In this document: piece after piece, positions 6,901 to 8,088 of the stretch
Layout of the letters: every line of letters starts with the position of its first letter
How positions within the stretch are numbered: position 1 is the stretch's first letter
Source of the DNA: Magnetococcales bacterium
GTDB lineage: Bacteria; Pseudomonadota; Magnetococcia; Magnetococcales; JADFYX01
Length of the DNA: 8,088 nucleotides
Assembly: GCA_015232795.1 (NCBI GenBank)
Contig: JADFYX010000101.1
Location: forward strand, 1-8,088
Direction: 5' to 3'
Notes under the pieces: generated by a model
Told to the model about the DNA's origin: nothing
What the model saw: the letters and a program-made list of their open reading frames with translations, nothing else
Database searches by the model: none
Made by a program: the position numbers and the translations under genes

Positions 6901-8088
6901 CGGCTTGTCTATACCATTCCATGGCAATTTCATTATCAGGCTCTACTCCAAGCCCTTTTGCGTACATTAAACCAAGTTTATATTTTGCACTGTTATCCCC
7001 TAGTTTAGCTGCCTTGTTATACCAGAGCATCGCCTCTTGAAAGTTTGCTTGGTGATCTGCAAAACCGTTAAAATATAGGTTGGCAATTGACATTTGAGAT
7101 TTAATATCTCCAAGTTGCCCCCCCTTTTGATACCAACTAATAGCTGTTTCATAAGAAGGCTCTACACCTTCACCATGCTCAAATATTTCTCCTAAACGAT
7201 ATTGTGCTGCAATATTCCCCTGTACCCCGGCTTTGTTATACCAATCCATAGCTACACTGCTATTTTTTTCAAACCACAACCCTTTGTCATATATCAAACC
7301 CAGATCAAATTGCGCCAGATCATCACCTTGATCCGCAGCTTTTTTAAACCAGAAAACCGCTTTTTCATAACCCTCTTGTCCGCTTATGACATTTTTATAC
7401 ATTGTGGCGAGATTATATTGGGCCAGAGCATATCCATTTTTTGCTGCCTGTTCATACCAATCTATAGCTTGTTGGTAATCTTGCTCTACCCCCAACCCCT
7501 GTTCATAAATCAATCCAAGTCGATATTTTGAGGTAAGGTCTTCCTGTTTTGCTGCCTGTTTATACCATTTTATAGAGTTGGCATAATCCTGCTCTACCCC
7601 AAGACCTTTATAAAAAAACCGGGCTAAATTTACTTGAGCTAAAAGGTTGCCTTGATCTGCTGCTTGTTGGTACCATTTTGCAGCTTCTAAATAGTTTTGC
7701 GCTACCACCAAGCCTTGCTCGTACATTGTGCCTAACAAATATTGTGGGGCATCATAACCTTGCAGTGCAGAGTGTTTAAACCAGTGCAAGGCAGCATTAT
7801 AGTCATGCTCAATCCCCAAACCGTTATAATACATCAACCCCAATTCATGTTGTGCCGATGCCAAACCCTGTTGGGCTGCTTTTTGATACCAATCTATAGC
7901 TTTTGCAGAGTCTTTGGGTATTCCTATACCCCTGTTATACAAATTTCCCAACTCATATTGAGACTGTACATCACCTTTTTGTGCAGCCTCCTCAAACCAT
8001 TTACCAGACTCTACAAGGTCTTGTTCGCACCCCACCCCATCTGCATACATCAACCCTAGCTCATACTGAGCTGCCACCTCGCCAAGTT
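3935..8088 (-). CDS. Giant Sel1-like repeat (alpha/alpha solenoid) protein, 5'-truncated by window edge
   Basis: The frame is open from the right edge to a TGA at 3937-3935, giving at least 1383 codons. A GTG at 8077 is not the true start: the three codons before it (Leu-Gly-Glu) continue the same repeat, so the N-terminus lies outside the window. Counting residues from that GTG, 1-1154 are 32 consecutive Sel1-like repeats with the usual A-x-AQ-x2-LG-x2-Y-x-x-GLGV-x-QDY-x2-A-x2-WY-x-KAA pattern. Each repeat is a helix pair, and Sel1 arrays form superhelical protein-interaction surfaces. A partial 33rd repeat and a polar linker ending in an acidic run (about 1206-1217) follow, then a predicted helical C-terminal domain (1218-1380) that I do not recognise. 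No catalytic motif or membrane segment is seen; any signal peptide would lie outside the window. Known Sel1 proteins are usually adaptors in signalling, secretion or host interaction. At 32 or more repeats this one is unusually long. It converges on the RelA/SpoT-like gene. Confidence 0.92.
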   Translation of the reverse strand, partial: LGEVAAQYELGLMYADGVGCEQDLVESGKWFEEAAQKGDVQSQYELGNLYNRGIGIPKDSAKAIDWYQKAAQQGLASAQHELGLMYYNGLGIEHDYNAALHWFKHSALQGYDAPQYLLGTMYEQGLVVAQNYLEAAKWYQQAADQGNLLAQVNLARFFYKGLGVEQDYANSIKWYKQAAKQEDLTSKYRLGLIYEQGLGVEQDYQQAIDWYEQAAKNGYALAQYNLATMYKNVISGQEGYEKAVFWFKKAADQGDDLAQFDLGLIYDKGLWFEKNSSVAMDWYNKAGVQGNIAAQYRLGEIFEHGEGVEPSYETAISWYQKGGQLGDIKSQMSIANLYFNGFADHQANFQEAMLWYNKAAKLGDNSAKYKLGLMYAKGLGVEPDNEIAMEWYRQAAEFDHPASQFAIAEMYMDALGVPQDYKEAIKWYKKSAQQGEVLALKRLGQIFCEGLAVDKDYSKAMGYFAGAAQQGDAQSQYELAKLFSQGLGVQQDYGEAAKWYEQAAEQGEANAQFELGVLYSNGTGVEQDNSKATHWFKQAAQQGLEQAQLNYGYNLENGVGVEGDVLEAIKWYEMSAMQENITAQNRLAILYDNGDGVAKDLAEAIRWYKLAAKGGEISAQLRLGDLYANQKGVHNHNIAVTWYEMAADNDSSQAQYQLGLIYSNGLGKIGKNQKDAFQWYEKAALLGHALAQCELALIYENGLGVEQEMQQAIRWFEHSANQDNLVAQGSLGKIFYEGIGVGADYYEAFKWYLKAATQGDITAQFRLGLMYEQGEGVEQDSQQAIIWYEKAAGLGHTLAQYHLAKILQSFFSGVKGTKQAIPWFEQAAMQDNELAQYELGQIFAEGQWIDKNLEVAINWYEKAGAQGNLAALYQLGEIFTKGEGVEANYAVAISWYLKGADKNDLKAQMSVATLYFNGFNEYPSNYQEARTWYEKAAKQGDPTANFQLGEIYYNGLGVEPDYSVALGFYKEAAKVDNSQAQMIIAQMYQQGDKVPQDNKEAIKWFEKAALKGGEAAQLQLGKIYADGLGVEPEPISAAKWYEMAAKQGNQLAQIEMGQRYKDGIGIKQDYQKAYKYFKPVAQQGDPSAQYELGVMFGKGQGVALDYVKSIKWFKKAANQGLLSAQLILGDIYLEGQVVSLDIEEASRWYELAAVQGDAIAQTQLTKINEQIEQEAQKNLPDISNPIANQDTQNIPTSKESSELADQMAESEDEEEVLEEEVDFLDRKPVYINEICSILKKDEYYFSHVGDDIDTAKVEEYFSLCKTVKTTVEMLFVDLQANIAYDMFNYSNYDQLAKEAMADLNLKRINAVEDVISDTTLKPVEQAAQYAQDMEKRLDSGEFGEVPEVRVFFIKQCDGIYVNWRNYGKRLKEEILKLASHNQV
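3938..4426 (-). other. C-terminal non-repeat domain of the Sel1 protein
   Basis: Residues 1218-1380 follow an acidic run (EDEEEVLEEE) and are no longer Sel1-like. The composition suggests mixed helices, with hydrophobic stretches such as VEMLFVDL and VRVFFIK and a basic C-terminal helix (YGKRLKEEILKL). It contains RINAV, similar to RLNAV in the C-terminal domain of the neighbouring RelA/SpoT-like protein. I recognise no family; as the only non-solenoid part seen, it is the likeliest functional or targeting module. Confidence 0.5.
5048..5914 (-). repeat. Block B of a higher-order Sel1 duplication (repeats 21-28)
   Basis: Residues 722-1010 align repeat by repeat with residues 145-433 (block A), both 289 codons long and with the 37-residue repeat in the same place. 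Shared oddities include the broken turn with Ser-Gly in repeat 23, W-x-x-KN and KAG-x-QGN in repeat 24, ISWY-x-KG in repeat 25, and LYFNGF with an extra residue in repeat 26. The similarity also shows in the DNA around the repeat 10/26 pair. Confidence 0.75.
6779..7645 (-). repeat. Block A of a higher-order Sel1 duplication (repeats 5-12)
   Basis: This block lies 1731 bp (577 codons, 16 repeats) upstream in the gene from block B and matches it in order. Counting by eye, repeat 9 matches repeat 25 at 22 of 36 residues, repeat 10 matches repeat 26 at 23 of 37, and repeat 8 matches repeat 24 at 20 of 36. Atypical positions are shared, not only the general Sel1 consensus. Confidence 0.75.

Larger units (their letters stand above)
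4616..8088 (-). repeat. Tandem array of 32+ Sel1-like repeats, ~108-bp period
   Basis: The coding DNA repeats every 108 bp (36 codons), visible as recurring plus-strand stretches such as TTTCATACCA and TTATAC[CA]A. Numbering from the repeat at 8077, lengths are 36 residues except repeat 10 (37), repeat 18 (35), repeat 19 (37) and repeat 26 (37). Most repeats keep GxGV-x-x-D and W[YF]-x-x-[AS]A. Repeats 7 and 23 have lost the GLGV turn, and repeats 8 and 24 have Trp in it. Confidence 0.9.

Noticed and set aside
4887..8059. Plus-strand frames of 60-109 codons, e.g. 4887-5183, 7202-7531 and 7742-8059
   Set aside because: All are antisense shadows of the Sel1 array; their hydrophobic, Pro/Cys-rich look comes from reverse-reading repeat codons.
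8075..8077. GTG as the start of the Sel1 protein
   Set aside because: The frame continues upstream to the window edge and the preceding codons (Leu-Gly-Glu) fit the end of another Sel1 repeat, so this is an internal Val.
1..8088. CRISPR array or transposon repeats
   Set aside because: The periodic DNA is protein-coding with periods of 108, 138 and 225 bp. There are no short identical repeats with unique spacers, no terminal inverted repeats and no transposase.

Overview
This is an 8.1 kb bacterial window of low G+C with standard-code genes. It contains no RNA gene, transposase, integrase, CRISPR array or phage gene. Expanded Sel1-like repeats beside a giant coiled-coil protein are a style often seen in host-associated or complex-lifestyle Gram-negative bacteria, but nothing here fixes the taxon.

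Layout: three protein genes fill almost everything. (1) Minus strand, 2345 to the left edge: the first 781 codons of a giant coiled-coil protein, open at its C-terminal side. It is built from an internal module that recurs at 75 residues (long form) or 46 residues (short form). (2) A 378-bp divergent intergenic region, 2346-2723. (3) Plus strand, 2724-3923: a complete 399-residue protein. By eye it has the fold of a stand-alone RelA/SpoT (ppGpp synthetase) domain, but nearly every catalytic or nucleotide-binding residue is replaced. A polar linker and an unrecognised helical C-terminal domain follow. (4) Minus strand, right edge to 3935: at least 1383 codons of a Sel1-repeat (alpha/alpha solenoid) protein, open at its N-terminal side. 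It has 32 complete ~36-residue repeats, an acidic linker and a 163-residue C-terminal domain I do not recognise. Genes 3 and 4 converge with only 11 bp between their stop codons.

How they may work together (inference): the coiled-coil and Sel1 proteins look like long scaffolds or interaction surfaces. The middle protein looks like a pseudo-enzyme that keeps a nucleotide-alarmone synthetase fold without its chemistry. The main points of interest are this apparently dead RelA/SpoT domain, the ancient block duplication of about 16 repeats in the Sel1 protein, and the two-size modular coiled coil. Both edge genes are cut by the window, so their true sizes are larger than stated.
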